64,000 bases of DNA. It comes from Urbifossiella limnaea (GTDB lineage Bacteria; Planctomycetota; Planctomycetia; Gemmatales; Gemmataceae). The notes beneath the pieces were generated by a model that saw nothing but the letters and a program-made list of their open reading frames with translations, had not been told where the DNA came from and made no database searches. The translations under genes and the position numbers were made by a program. Below, piece after piece: positions 24,835 through 33,811 of the stretch (position 1 is its first letter; every line of letters starts with the position of its first letter). Location of the stretch: NCBI RefSeq assembly GCF_007747215.1, contig NZ_CP036273.1:6494322-6558321 (forward strand), given 5' to 3'.

Positions 24835-26141
24835 CAGTCGCGCCCCGCGACGCAGTACAGGTACTTCTCCCCGCGCAGGAACAGTTCGCGCCCCACCGCC
24901 GCCGGGCTGGCGTCGATCGGGTCGTTCAGCACGTTCGTCGCCAGCACCTCCATCGCGGCGCCGTCCTTCAGCACGACCGTCGTGCCGGTGCGGTCGGTGA
25001 GGTACACCCGCCCCGCGGCGCCGACCGGCGAGGCGTAGAACGTCCGCGCCCCCGGCACCCGCTCGCGGTCGAGCAGCACCTTCCCCGTGGCCGCGTCCAG
25101 CACGCTCAGCAGCGAGTCGTTCGCCTGCGTGAAGGTGAGCCGGCCGCTCATCAGCAGCGGCGACGGCACGTACGGCGCCCCGGCGGCGCGGCGCCAGTTC
25201 CCCTTCGGCTCCGCCCCCAGCTCGCCGCGCGACGCGAGCGGCAGCGACAGGATCACCGACTTGCCGTACCCGGCCATCGCCACCGCCGCGTCGCCGACCC
25301 GCACCGGCGACGGGATCGGGTTCGTCGTCATCGTGCCGCCCGACCACAGCTCGGCGCCGCTCGCCAGGTCGTAGGCGCGGACGCGGGTCGTGCCGTTCGC
25401 CACCACCACCGTGCGGCCGCCGTGCTCCGTCACCAGCGGCGTGCTCCACGTCGTCTTCTCCTCGCGCGGCGCGGCCCACCGCGTGGCGCCGGTCTTCGCG
25501 TCGAGGCAGAACAGCTTGCCGTTCGCCTCCTGGTCGTGGTTCACGACCAGCGCGTCGCCGTGGATCACGGGCGTGACGGCTTCGCCCCAGCCGAGGCGGG
25601 TGTTGAGGCGGCCGAGGTCGCGGGACCACAGCAGCTTGCCGTCGAGGTCGTAGCAGAAGGTGCCGGCCGAGCCGAACGAGGCGTACAGGCGCTGGCCGTC
25701 GGTGGTGGGCGAGCCGGCGGCGTAGGAGTGCGTGACGTGGTGCCCCTCGTGCGGCACCTTCTCGGCGGCGACGTGTTCCCACCGCACGCGGCCCGTGGCG
25801 CGGTCGAAGCAGGTGACGCGGAACCGGTAGAAGTGCGTCGGCGCTTCCGTCTTTCGCTCGAACCCGGGATCGGGCACCGGCAGCTCGGCGGGCGTCGCCT
25901 TGCGGTCGGTCTTCTCCGCGGCGAGGAGGAAGATGCGGTCGTCCCACACGATCGGCGTGGCGCTGCCGCGGCCGGTCAGCGGCGTCTTCCAGCGGATGTT
26001 GGTGTCCGGCCCCCAGGTGGTCGGCGGGTCGGCGTGGGGGGCGAAGCCGGTGGCGTCGGGGCCGCGCCAGTGCGGCCAGTTGTGCGCCCGGTCGGCGGCG
26101 ACGCACGCGAGGGCGGCGAGGAAGCACAGCAGGCGCGGCAC
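24834..26141 (-). CDS. Secreted PQQ-like beta-propeller protein
   Basis: A 435-aa exported protein. The GTG at 26141 gives a signal peptide (RLLCFLAALACVAADR). The mature start (HNWPHWRGPDATGFA) is the typical beginning of planctomycete 'outer membrane assembly/PQQ-binding-like' propellers. Blades repeat the pattern 'v.a.d..tG...W' (FDRATGRVRWEH, LDAKTGATRWAA, YDLASGAELWSG, LDAATGKVLLDRE). It has no PQQ-dehydrogenase catalytic residues, so it is probably a binding or scaffold protein. First gene of the run that leads to eutC. Confidence 0.82.
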   Translation of the reverse strand: MPRLLCFLAALACVAADRAHNWPHWRGPDATGFAPHADPPTTWGPDTNIRWKTPLTGRGSATPIVWDDRIFLLAAEKTDRKATPAELPVPDPGFERKTEAPTHFYRFRVTCFDRATGRVRWEHVAAEKVPHEGHHVTHSYAAGSPTTDGQRLYASFGSAGTFCYDLDGKLLWSRDLGRLNTRLGWGEAVTPVIHGDALVVNHDQEANGKLFCLDAKTGATRWAAPREEKTTWSTPLVTEHGGRTVVVANGTTRVRAYDLASGAELWSGGTMTTNPIPSPVRVGDAAVAMAGYGKSVILSLPLASRGELGAEPKGNWRRAAGAPYVPSPLLMSGRLTFTQANDSLLSVLDAATGKVLLDRERVPGARTFYASPVGAAGRVYLTDRTGTTVVLKDGAAMEVLATNVLNDPIDASPAAVGRELFLRGEKYLYCVAGRD

Positions 26142-26333
26142 GGGCGGCCCTCCGGGTGTCTGGGCAGTGTAGCCGACCGGCGTCGCTCGGGCGGGTTTCA
26201 TTGTGTGAACGGCTTCCCCCCGGGGGGTCGAGGCACGCATTGAGTCAATGCCACAAATTACTGTTGGAACGAAGCCGCGACCCTCGACCGGGCGAAAGTC
26301 GTGGCCCGGCCGGCGCTTGCGGCCGGCGCCGGG

Positions 26334-26651
26334 TCAGTGGTCAATTTGGAACCAGTCGGGCGAGGACGCTTCGTACTTCGAGTACAGGTCGTCGCGGTCG
26401 GGCGGCTCGTGATCGATGCCGGCGGCGCCGAGCTCGGCGAGGATGGCGTCGAGGGCGTCGGGCGACACGAAGTACTGCCGGCTCGGGGCGTCGGCGGCGC
26501 GGCCGAAGCGGGTGGCCTCGGCGTAGACGCCCTCGTAGTCGTCGGGCCGGGTGCGGAGGACGTGCGTCCAGAAGGCAGTAAGGCGGGCCTTGAGCGCCGC
26601 GTCGGCCTCGCCCGGCCGGCCGGTGACGGTCAGAATCACGTAGTCGTCCAC
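26334..26651 (-). CDS. Small hypothetical protein, 105 aa
   Basis: Not recognised. The 105-aa acidic protein looks alpha/beta (VILTVTGRPGEADAALKARLTAFWTHVLRTRP) with no signal, membrane or metal motif. Start GTG at 26651. It lies alone between the PQQ-propeller run and a 29-bp inverted repeat. The 192 bases separating it from the PQQ gene contain a GCCGGC-rich imperfect hairpin (about 26310-26332) just behind its stop. Confidence 0.5.
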   Translation of the reverse strand: MDDYVILTVTGRPGEADAALKARLTAFWTHVLRTRPDDYEGVYAEATRFGRAADAPSRQYFVSPDALDAILAELGAAGIDHEPPDRDDLYSKYEASSPDWFQIDH

Positions 26652-26710
26652 GTCTCGCCCCTTCCCCCGCGTGCGGGTGCGGCGTTATCTTAGGGCGGGC
26701 CGAACGTCGT

Positions 26711-26777
26711 TGTTAGGCCGGGGCGCAAGCCCCGTCGGGCGTCCGCACCCCGACGGGGCTTGCGCCCCGGCCTAACA
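26711..26777. repeat. Inverted repeat family A, copy 1 (29-bp arms)
   Basis: Perfect arms 26711-26739 and 26749-26777 with a nine-base loop; core GGCCGGGGCGCAAGCCCCG. The same core is found at 33668-33739 and 34901-34965. This copy lies between divergent genes, 26 bases before the GTG of the 26804 gene, where it could hinder or pause transcription into that gene. Confidence 0.92.
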
Positions 26778-26803
26778 GGTTCCCACTCCCGCGGAGGCGC
26801 CCT

Positions 26804-28084
26804 GTGACCGCCGCCCGCCTGCTCGCCATCGCCGTCGTCGCGCTGCCGCTCCCGGCCGCGGCGCAGGAGGCGGTGTCGCTCGAAGCCCCGCGGCCGGTGC
26901 GGGCGCAGCTGAACCGGCTGACCCACGCCGACCCGGGCGTGCGCGCGGAAGCCGCGGCGGAGCTGGGGAAGGACGACAAGAACGCCCCGTTCCTACGGCT
27001 CGAACGGCTGGCGGTGGTGACGGAGCCGCACCGGGCGGCGGTCCGCGCGGCGCTGGACCCGATCGAGGCCCGCATCCGGGCGCGGACACGCGAGCGGCTG
27101 AAAGATTGGGCGAAGGAGCGGCGGCTCGACCTGCTCGGCCACGCCCTCGCCGACGGCCCGGAGGCGGACGTTCCGGTCGTGGTGGACCGGGTCCTCGCGA
27201 TCCAGCACGAAATTCACGCCGCCGCCTGGCCGGACACGCCACTCTTCGCGAAGGGTGTCGGGTTCATACCGGCGCGGTCACTGGCCGACCTCGCCCCGCG
27301 GCCGGGCTCGCCCCCGTTCCCGGCGGTCCACCCCACGCCGGGCGACGACCCGGCGCCGGACGGGCTGGAGTTCGCCGGCCGGCGCGTGTTCGTGGCCCCC
27401 GCCCCGCGGTTCGAGGCGATCGGCCTCGTGGCCGGGGCACACGGCTGCGTGCGCCGCGCCCGACCGCCGATCGATCCGGGGCTGTTCCGGGCCGTCCTGC
27501 TGGCGAACGGGCCGGTCTCTCTGGAAGGCACCCGGCGGGCGCTGGTCGTGGCCGACGGCGACGTGACGATCTCCGGCCCGGCCGACCTGTGGCGGACGGT
27601 GATCGTCGCGAACGGGTCGGTCACCGCGACCGGCGAACGCCGGCAGGCGATGGACTACGTGCGGGTGTACGCCGCGGGGTCGATCGACCTGCCGGACGCC
27701 TTGCCCGGGAGCGACTGCGCGTTCCGGGCCGGCGGCCGGGTGAAGTTGGAGTCGGCGACGAAGCCGGACTTCGCCGAGGGGGTGAAGGGGATGCCGTTCG
27801 GCATCCGGTTCGTGACGCCCGAGGAGTTCGGCTTCCGCGTCGCGCCGGCCGCCGGCGGGCTGACGGTGGCGGCGGTCGAGGCGTGGTCGCCGCTGGCGCG
27901 GTACGACGTGCGGCCGGGCGACGTGATCGCCCGCGTCGGGTTCGACGGCATGCCCACCGCCGACGCCCTCCGGCGGGCGCTGCGGCGCGGGCTGTTCGAC
28001 GAGTCGGCGGTGTTCCACGTCGTCCGCGGCGGCGAGCGGCTGACGCGCGTGGTGTACCTCGACGGACTGCCGCGGCGGCCGTGA
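26804..28084 (+). CDS. Secreted protein with bactofilin-like beta repeats and C-terminal PDZ domain
   Basis: A 426-aa exported protein (signal peptide to about residue 20, VVALPLPAAAQ). The N-terminal third is helical (HEAT-like, VRAQLNRLTHADPGVRAEAAAEL). The middle (about 230-310) has short repeated strands of the 'vv.anG.v.i.g' type (AVLLANGPVSLEGT, ALVVADGDVTISGP, VIVANGSVTATG), like bactofilin or polymer-forming beta-helix rungs. The last 80 residues are a PDZ domain (VEAWSPLARYDVRPGDVIARVGFDGMPTADALRRAL), which normally binds C-terminal peptides. No protease residues were seen. Start GTG at 26804. Confidence 0.65.
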   Translation: MTAARLLAIAVVALPLPAAAQEAVSLEAPRPVRAQLNRLTHADPGVRAEAAAELGKDDKNAPFLRLERLAVVTEPHRAAVRAALDPIEARIRARTRERLKDWAKERRLDLLGHALADGPEADVPVVVDRVLAIQHEIHAAAWPDTPLFAKGVGFIPARSLADLAPRPGSPPFPAVHPTPGDDPAPDGLEFAGRRVFVAPAPRFEAIGLVAGAHGCVRRARPPIDPGLFRAVLLANGPVSLEGTRRALVVADGDVTISGPADLWRTVIVANGSVTATGERRQAMDYVRVYAAGSIDLPDALPGSDCAFRAGGRVKLESATKPDFAEGVKGMPFGIRFVTPEEFGFRVAPAAGGLTVAAVEAWSPLARYDVRPGDVIARVGFDGMPTADALRRALRRGLFDESAVFHVVRGGERLTRVVYLDGLPRRP

Positions 28085-28112
28085 TTCTTTGCCGCTTGCG
28101 GCGGAACCGGCG

Positions 28113-30086
28113 TCACTTCTTCGGGAACTGCCAGTTCTCGTCGAACAGCCCCGCGGCCACGACCTCGTACGCGGCCGGGTCGCGCGGCGTCGGGGCCGGG
28201 CGGATCACCGCCCAGTCGCCGAGCCGCGGGTACAGCAGCGCGTTCGTCCCCTTCAGGTCCGCCTCGCCGAACGTGTGGCCGCTGTTGAGCACCACGTACC
28301 GCTCGCCCGACGGGTGCGGGTAGATGAGCACCGGCAGGTGCGTCGCGGCGTCGTACTCGGCGCCGTTCACCACCAGCTTCTCCTTCGTCCACGTGATCGG
28401 CAGTTTGGGCAGCACCGCGGCGATCTTCGGGTTGCTCGCCGGGTCGCCGAACAGCACCTCGTTGGGTTCGCCCTTGTGCGTCCCCGGCCGCGGCAGGGGG
28501 CCGCGGAAGTAGCGGTCCCACAGCCTGGCGAACCCGGCGTCGGCGGCCTTCGCGTGGCGGTCGGTCGCCGCGTGCCAGCCGGCCGCAGACGGCGCCGTGA
28601 CCTCGAACGAGTACAGGAAGGCGTCGTCGATCGGCCCCTGCGAGAAGGCCCGCTTCTGAGGTCGGTCCGGCGTCTTCCGTGCCGGCTCCCAGCGGCCGTC
28701 CACCTTCACCAACTCCAGCGCCCTCCCCGGTGGGAGCGTCAGATTCGCGCCGTCGATCCGCACCCAGTACGCGCGCGTCGCGTCGGCCGCGATCAGTTCC
28801 AGCCGGCGAACGTTGGTGGTGGTGCCGGTGAAGGTGTTTCCCTCGCGGCGGAGGTCGATCACCGCCCGCTCGTAGGTGCGCTCCAGGCTGTCGATCCTGG
28901 CCCAGTCGCACCGCCCGTACCGCGGCGTGTACGTCACGAACCGCACCCGGTCCGGCACCGTCCGCCCTGTGTCCGCGTACTTACGGTACTCGGCCTCGCA
29001 CTTCGCCTGCCACTCCGGCGGCTGCGCGTGCTCCAGGCCCGGGGCCACGATGTGCGTGAAGCGGAGCTTCTCGGGGAAGTCCTTCAGCGCGTTCTCGATG
29101 TTGTCGGCGGCCTTCTTCTGGCCGTCCTTCTCGCCGCTGTACGCGACCACCGGCACGTTGAAGGCGTTCTCCGCGTACCGGGCCGCGTCGTAGATGCGGA
29201 GGCACTTCTCCTGGTACTCCGGTAGCGGGTTCGGCAGGCCACCGATGTAGCCGTGGGTGGTGGTGAACCCGGCGCCGGGGCCGATGACGCAGAACTGATA
29301 GGGGCGGTGAAGGCCGATGTGCCAGGTGCCGGCCCCGCCCATTGAGAACCCGCGGAGCACACGCCGACTCGCATCCACAGGCTCCCGCTTTTGCCTAGGG
29401 GAGTCGGGATTAAAGTCGAATTCGGCCTCCCACACGTCTTGCTCGCCGGCCCACCGGTAGGCGTTGTTGCCGCGGCCGTACACCTCCAGCTGCACGAACC
29501 CCAGGTCTTTCGGCGCCAGCTTCGCCTTGTCATGCAGCGCCAGGAACTTCGCTTCGGTCAGCGCCCCGTCGCGGCCGTGCAGAACGATGTCGAGCCGCCA
29601 CTTCTTCTTTGCGTCGGAGCCGTAGTCGGCCGGCAGCAGAACCGCGTAGGGCTGAATCGATTTGTCGATCATCGACCGGTACGCCCGCGCGACCCAGCGG
29701 CCGGTCTCGTCGCGCCACGGCGCCTTGCCACCTTCGGCTTGCGTCGCGCGCTCCAGGCCGCGGTCGAGCGTGGTCAGCGCCCACTTACCGCTGTCCTTGT
29801 GGAACCACTCCTCGAACCGCACGATGTTCTCCGCCGCCCGCAGGTACACCTCCACCTCGATCAACACGTCGTCGGGCGTCTTCTTCGCCTTCAGCCCGGC
29901 CACGGCTTCGCGCAGCTGCGCCGTCTTGTCGGTGATGGTCTTCAGGGTGGCGTCGTCGGGGCGGGTGGCGGCGGGCGGCGCGAACTTGTTCTTGTCGGCC
30001 TTCTTGCCGGGCTGCTGGCCGGGGCCGGCGGCGGCGAACACGGCGACGGCCGCGGCCGCGGCGGCGGCGAGGAGCGGGGTGCGCAC
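28113..30086 (-). CDS. Secreted alpha/beta hydrolase (prolyl-oligopeptidase/feruloyl-esterase-like), large
   Basis: A 657-aa exported hydrolase. GTG at 30086 gives a long Ala-rich signal peptide. A helical N-terminal domain is followed by the hydrolase core: WRLDIVLHGRDG, then nucleophile elbow GFSMGG with Ser248. The likely acid is in YSGEKDG and the His in PGLEHAQPP. After about residue 430 come beta-rich segments with 'NVRRLELIAAD', the pattern often found behind planctomycete peptidase-like esterases, and a last part that repeats hydrolase-like strands (VLIYPHPSGERYVVLNSGHTF). Substrate not known. Convergent with the PDZ gene (28 bases). Confidence 0.78.
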   Translation of the reverse strand: MRTPLLAAAAAAAVAVFAAAGPGQQPGKKADKNKFAPPAATRPDDATLKTITDKTAQLREAVAGLKAKKTPDDVLIEVEVYLRAAENIVRFEEWFHKDSGKWALTTLDRGLERATQAEGGKAPWRDETGRWVARAYRSMIDKSIQPYAVLLPADYGSDAKKKWRLDIVLHGRDGALTEAKFLALHDKAKLAPKDLGFVQLEVYGRGNNAYRWAGEQDVWEAEFDFNPDSPRQKREPVDASRRVLRGFSMGGAGTWHIGLHRPYQFCVIGPGAGFTTTHGYIGGLPNPLPEYQEKCLRIYDAARYAENAFNVPVVAYSGEKDGQKKAADNIENALKDFPEKLRFTHIVAPGLEHAQPPEWQAKCEAEYRKYADTGRTVPDRVRFVTYTPRYGRCDWARIDSLERTYERAVIDLRREGNTFTGTTTNVRRLELIAADATRAYWVRIDGANLTLPPGRALELVKVDGRWEPARKTPDRPQKRAFSQGPIDDAFLYSFEVTAPSAAGWHAATDRHAKAADAGFARLWDRYFRGPLPRPGTHKGEPNEVLFGDPASNPKIAAVLPKLPITWTKEKLVVNGAEYDAATHLPVLIYPHPSGERYVVLNSGHTFGEADLKGTNALLYPRLGDWAVIRPAPTPRDPAAYEVVAAGLFDENWQFPKK

Positions 30087-30160
30087 GGGTCGCCTCCGGG
30101 GGAAGGGATCGACCGACACGCTACACGCGGCGCAGGCGCGGGGCAAGGGCCGCCCCAACC

Positions 30161-30189
30161 TTGACCGCCGCCGCCCGCTCTGCTGGAAT
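30161..30189 (+). promoter_or_regulatory. Candidate sigma-70 promoter for the 30230 lipoprotein
   Basis: TTGACC (30161-30166), 17-base spacer, TGGAAT (30184-30189). Initiation near 30196 would leave about 34 bases of leader before the ATG at 30230. It overlaps the divergent hydrolase's upstream region. Confidence 0.45.
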
Positions 30190-30229
30190 AATCTCTCGGT
30201 CGTCCCCGCCCTCCCCCGAGCCGACTCGC

Positions 30230-32017
30230 ATGACCTCCCGCCTCCTCCTCGCGGCCGCGCTGTTCGTCACCGCCGTCGGCTGCGGCAAGAAGCCCGCCCC
30301 CGAACCGGCCGCCGCCGACCCCGAGGAGCAGCCGCGCCCGCGCAACGTCAACCCGCCGCCGTCCGGCGAGCGCGACAGCTCGCCCTTCGCGTGGGTGTCG
30401 GGCGAGCGCGACAACACGCCGTTCCCGAAGCCGGCCCAGAAGACGGACAACACCCCCTTCCCGCAGCCCGGCCAGAAGACGGACAACACGCCGTTCCCGC
30501 AGCCGGGCCAGAAGCCGAAGACGGCGCCGAGCTGGACCGAGGACGAACCGGGCGTTCCGAAGGACGCCCGCGCCGCCCGGCGGAGCATCGAGGTGAAGGG
30601 GAGCGAGGTCGTGGCGTTCGGCCCGCCCGGCTGCCCGGTCATGCTCGTCGGCCAGCAGGTGTACGACCTCAAGACGTTCGAGCCGGTCGGCCAGCTGGCG
30701 GAGAAGCCGGACCAGAACTCGCGCCCCGTGCTGACCCACGACGGCAAGATGCTCGCCGTCACCGAGAAGGGGCAGAACCAGTCCGACTCCCCGGTGTTCG
30801 TCTACGCCACCGACACGGGCAAGACGCTCCTCACCGTGCCGGCCGTGAAGGGCGCGACGCCCGACGTGATCGCCTTCTACGGCACCACGCACCTGGTCGT
30901 CGGCGGCCGGGAGTCCCCGGTCATGAACGTGTGGGAGATCGCCACCGGCAAGCGCGTCGGCGGGCTGACGACCCCGAACCGGCAGGTGCGGCACGGCGAG
31001 ATCGTCTTCACCCCGGACGGGAGCCACTTCGCCGCCATCATGAACGACAAGCTCGCCGTCGTGAACGGGAAGACCGGCAAGCACGCGGTGATGGCGACGC
31101 CCTCCGGCGGCGGCCCGCTCGGCGCCCGCGGCGTGTTCGCCTGGGTCAAGGGGATGGTGTTCTCGCCCGACGGGTCCGAGCTGGCCCTGTTCAGCATCAA
31201 CCCGAGCCCGCGGCTCCTGGTGTGGAACCCGAAGGGGCAGATCGTCCTCGACGCGGCCGTGCCGCTCCCCAAGTGGATCGGCACCGACGCGGCGCTGCAG
31301 TGGCTCCCCGACTCGTCCGGGTGGCTCGTGAACGGCGCGGTGTTCGACCGCAACACGAAGCGCGTCGTGGCGAGCGCCCGGGTGGCGTTCGGCGCGGCGG
31401 CCCCGCCGTACCTCGTGGACCAGAGCCGGGTGGTCGGGGCGTTCGGGAACGAGTCGCGCAAGCTGCGGGCGGCGGAAATCCCGTGGCCGCAGATCCGCGA
31501 GTCGCTGAAGGCGATGGCCGCGAAGGCCGACGCCGACCTGGCCCCCGGCCGGCCGGTCGCCCTCGACCTGCGGCTGACCGGCGTGGGCGGGAACGAGGCC
31601 GAGACGCGGGCCGCCCTGGGGCAGGCGCTGACGGCCCGGCTGTGGCGCGACGGCATCCCGGTCGCGGCGCAGGCGCCGACGGTGCTGCGGCTGAAGCTCG
31701 CCGAGATGCCGGGCGACACGCTGCCGATCTACGCGCGGCAGTCGCCGTTCGACTTCCGCGGGGCGGACACCGGCCGCAAGGCGACGGAGGTGAAGGGCGC
31801 CGCGGTGCTGGAGTTGTGGGCGGCGGGCGCGGCCGCGCCGGTGTGGCGCGAGGCGCTGAACGCCGGCTCGTCGCGCAGCTTCCGCGAGGACATCAACGAC
31901 GTGACGATCCGCAAGAGCATGCTGGAGGATCTCGGCCGCCAGCTCGACGACCTGACCATGCCGTACTTCCTGCCGAAGAACAAGGCCACGCTGGCGCTGC
32001 CGGCGGTGATCGACTGA
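30230..32017 (+). CDS. Lipoprotein with WD40-like propeller and tandem 12-aa repeats
   Basis: A 595-aa exported lipoprotein: signal MTSRLLLAAALFVTAVGC with the acylation Cys18. A Pro-rich stalk follows, with about three near-identical copies of a 12-residue unit (QKTDNTPFPQPG; DNA about 30415-30515). A beta-propeller-like middle follows (SRPVLTHDGKMLAVT, IVFTPDGSHFAAI, MVFSPDGSELALFS), and a C-terminal alpha/beta domain. The in-frame ATG at 30161 would add 23 residues before the signal and was rejected. Function unknown; likely envelope binding. Confidence 0.72.
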   Translation: MTSRLLLAAALFVTAVGCGKKPAPEPAAADPEEQPRPRNVNPPPSGERDSSPFAWVSGERDNTPFPKPAQKTDNTPFPQPGQKTDNTPFPQPGQKPKTAPSWTEDEPGVPKDARAARRSIEVKGSEVVAFGPPGCPVMLVGQQVYDLKTFEPVGQLAEKPDQNSRPVLTHDGKMLAVTEKGQNQSDSPVFVYATDTGKTLLTVPAVKGATPDVIAFYGTTHLVVGGRESPVMNVWEIATGKRVGGLTTPNRQVRHGEIVFTPDGSHFAAIMNDKLAVVNGKTGKHAVMATPSGGGPLGARGVFAWVKGMVFSPDGSELALFSINPSPRLLVWNPKGQIVLDAAVPLPKWIGTDAALQWLPDSSGWLVNGAVFDRNTKRVVASARVAFGAAAPPYLVDQSRVVGAFGNESRKLRAAEIPWPQIRESLKAMAAKADADLAPGRPVALDLRLTGVGGNEAETRAALGQALTARLWRDGIPVAAQAPTVLRLKLAEMPGDTLPIYARQSPFDFRGADTGRKATEVKGAAVLELWAAGAAAPVWREALNAGSSRSFREDINDVTIRKSMLEDLGRQLDDLTMPYFLPKNKATLALPAVID

Positions 32018-32096
32018 GGGCAGCGCTCGCCGAGTTCAGCACCCGCCTGAATCCTGTTCTAAGCTTCTCCGTCGGCCCCCCGGCGGAGGTGAACTG

Positions 32097-33632
32097 GTGA
32101 GGCGGCTGCTGCGGCCGGAAGCGGCGTTCTTTCTCGCGGTGATGCTCCTGCTCCTGCTCGCGTTCCGCGAGCGCGGGTTCTACGACCCCGGCGCGCTGTG
32201 GCACGTCAAGGTCGGCGAGCTGATCGTCGACCACGGCTTCCCCACCACCGACCCGTTCACGTACACGTTCGAGGGCCGCACCTGGATCCCCCAGCAGTGG
32301 GGCGCCGAGGTGCTGATGGCCGTGGCCCACCGCGCCGGCGGCCTCGACGCCATGCTCCTCGGCTTCGCCGTTCTCGTCGCCACGCTGTACACGCTGATCT
32401 TCCGCCGCGCCTTACAGGCCGGCATGGGGCCGATGCTCGCCGGGCTGCTGGTCGGCGCGGCGCTCGTCGTCGGCGCCTTCCACTACTTCGTGCGGCCGCA
32501 CATGGCCACGATCGCGCTGCTCGGCTGGACGATGATGTGCGTCGTGGACTTCGAGCGCGGCCGCTGTTCGACGTGGCGGCTCGCCGGGCTGATCCCGCTG
32601 TTCGTGCTGTGGACGAACCTCCACGGCGGCGTGCTGGGCGGCACCATGACGCTCGGCCTTGCCGTCGCCGGGTGGGGCGTGCTGTTCCTGGCGCGGCGCG
32701 AGTCGCCGATCACCAACTGGCGCACCGCCTGGCTCCTCGTCGCCGTCGTCGCCGCGTGCGGGCTGACGCCGTTCGTGAACCCGTTCGGCATGGAGATGCT
32801 GAACACCTGGCGCCGCATCGTCGGGTCGAAGGTGCTGCCCGAGGTCGTGAACGAGCACATGCCGCTGGACCCGGCGTCGCCGCTGGGCCTCACCGTCATC
32901 GGCTTCGGCGTGCTGTACCTGGCGCTGCTCGCCGGCACGCTGCCGAAACTGCCGCGGGTGTCGTGGCTCATTCCGATCGCGTGGCTCGTCCTGAGCTTCA
33001 AGGGAATCCGGCAGGGGCCGCTGTTCGCCATCACCGCGGCGGTCGCGCTCGCCGACCTGTGGCCGCACACCGTCTGGCACCGGCTGCTGGTGAAGTACGG
33101 CGACGGCTCCCTGGCGCACGCCCCGGAGCGCCGGCCCGGGTGGGCGTGGGCGGCGATCCCCGCCGCGGTCGTGATGCTGATTGCGACGCTGCAACTGACG
33201 GGCGTCGAGGCGCCGGTGGTGGGCCGCGGGTGGGCGCGGCTCGACCCCGACTTCATCCCGGTGGAACTGGCCGACGAGATGCGGGCCTACGCCGCCGCGG
33301 TGCCGCCGGGCACGCCGGTGTTCAACGACGCCAACCTCGGTGGCTTCCTGATCTACCACACGCCGACGCTCAAGATTTTCATGGACGACCGCTGCGAGCT
33401 GTACGGCGACGACTGGATTCGCGCCTACTCCGACACCCTGGGCCTGCCGCCGGCGGAGCTGGGGCCGGTGTTCGAGGGCTGGGCCGGCCGCTACGGCTTC
33501 CGCCGCGCCATCGTGATGACTGACCCGACCGGCACGGAGAAGCCGCCGATCGAGCGCTACCTGCTGGGCGCCGGCGGCTGGCGCGAGGTGGCCCGCGCCA
33601 AGCGGGCGGTGGTGTTCGACCGGGTGAACTGA
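32097..33632 (+). CDS. Polytopic membrane protein, GT-C-like
   Basis: A 511-aa protein with about nine or ten membrane helices. After the first helix comes an extracytoplasmic loop with acidic residues (FYDPGALWHVKVGELIVDHGFPTTDPFTYTFEG), as in GT-C lipid-sugar glycosyltransferases and related planctomycete membrane proteins. A C-terminal soluble domain follows (VFNDANLGGFLIYHTPTLKIFMDDRCELY). Sugar transfer is plausible but not proven. Start GTG at 32097 has GGAGG eight bases before it. It is 79 bases behind the lipoprotein. Confidence 0.65.
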   Translation: MRRLLRPEAAFFLAVMLLLLLAFRERGFYDPGALWHVKVGELIVDHGFPTTDPFTYTFEGRTWIPQQWGAEVLMAVAHRAGGLDAMLLGFAVLVATLYTLIFRRALQAGMGPMLAGLLVGAALVVGAFHYFVRPHMATIALLGWTMMCVVDFERGRCSTWRLAGLIPLFVLWTNLHGGVLGGTMTLGLAVAGWGVLFLARRESPITNWRTAWLLVAVVAACGLTPFVNPFGMEMLNTWRRIVGSKVLPEVVNEHMPLDPASPLGLTVIGFGVLYLALLAGTLPKLPRVSWLIPIAWLVLSFKGIRQGPLFAITAAVALADLWPHTVWHRLLVKYGDGSLAHAPERRPGWAWAAIPAAVVMLIATLQLTGVEAPVVGRGWARLDPDFIPVELADEMRAYAAAVPPGTPVFNDANLGGFLIYHTPTLKIFMDDRCELYGDDWIRAYSDTLGLPPAELGPVFEGWAGRYGFRRAIVMTDPTGTEKPPIERYLLGAGGWREVARAKRAVVFDRVN

Positions 33633-33667
33633 GCGCGACCCCGGTCCGCCTGCGGGGGTCGGCAGAA

Positions 33668-33739
33668 GCGCGTTAGGCCGGGGCGCAAGCCCCGTGGGGT
33701 GTCGAACCCCCACGGGGCTTGCGCCCCGGCCTAACGCGC
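33668..33739. repeat. Inverted repeat family A, copy 2 (32-bp arms)
   Basis: Perfect arms 33668-33699 and 33708-33739, eight-base loop, with core GGCCGGGGCGCAAGCCCCG shared with copies at 26711 and 34901. The flanks outside the core differ (GCGCG here), and the inner ends differ in a compensated way (GTGGGG/CCCCAC here, GTCGGG/CCCGAC elsewhere), which keeps pairing. Located between two plus-strand genes. Confidence 0.92.
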
Positions 33740-33811
33740 CTCCGGCTCGGCTTGCGTGGAGCGCCGCGACCGGGTAATCCGTCGGGTCGGTCCGACGACC
33801 CGGGGGTGGCG

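Noticed and set aside
22955-25000. 681-codon plus-strand frame opposite the permease
   Set aside because: Asp/Arg/His-rich shadow of a clear 12-helix transporter.
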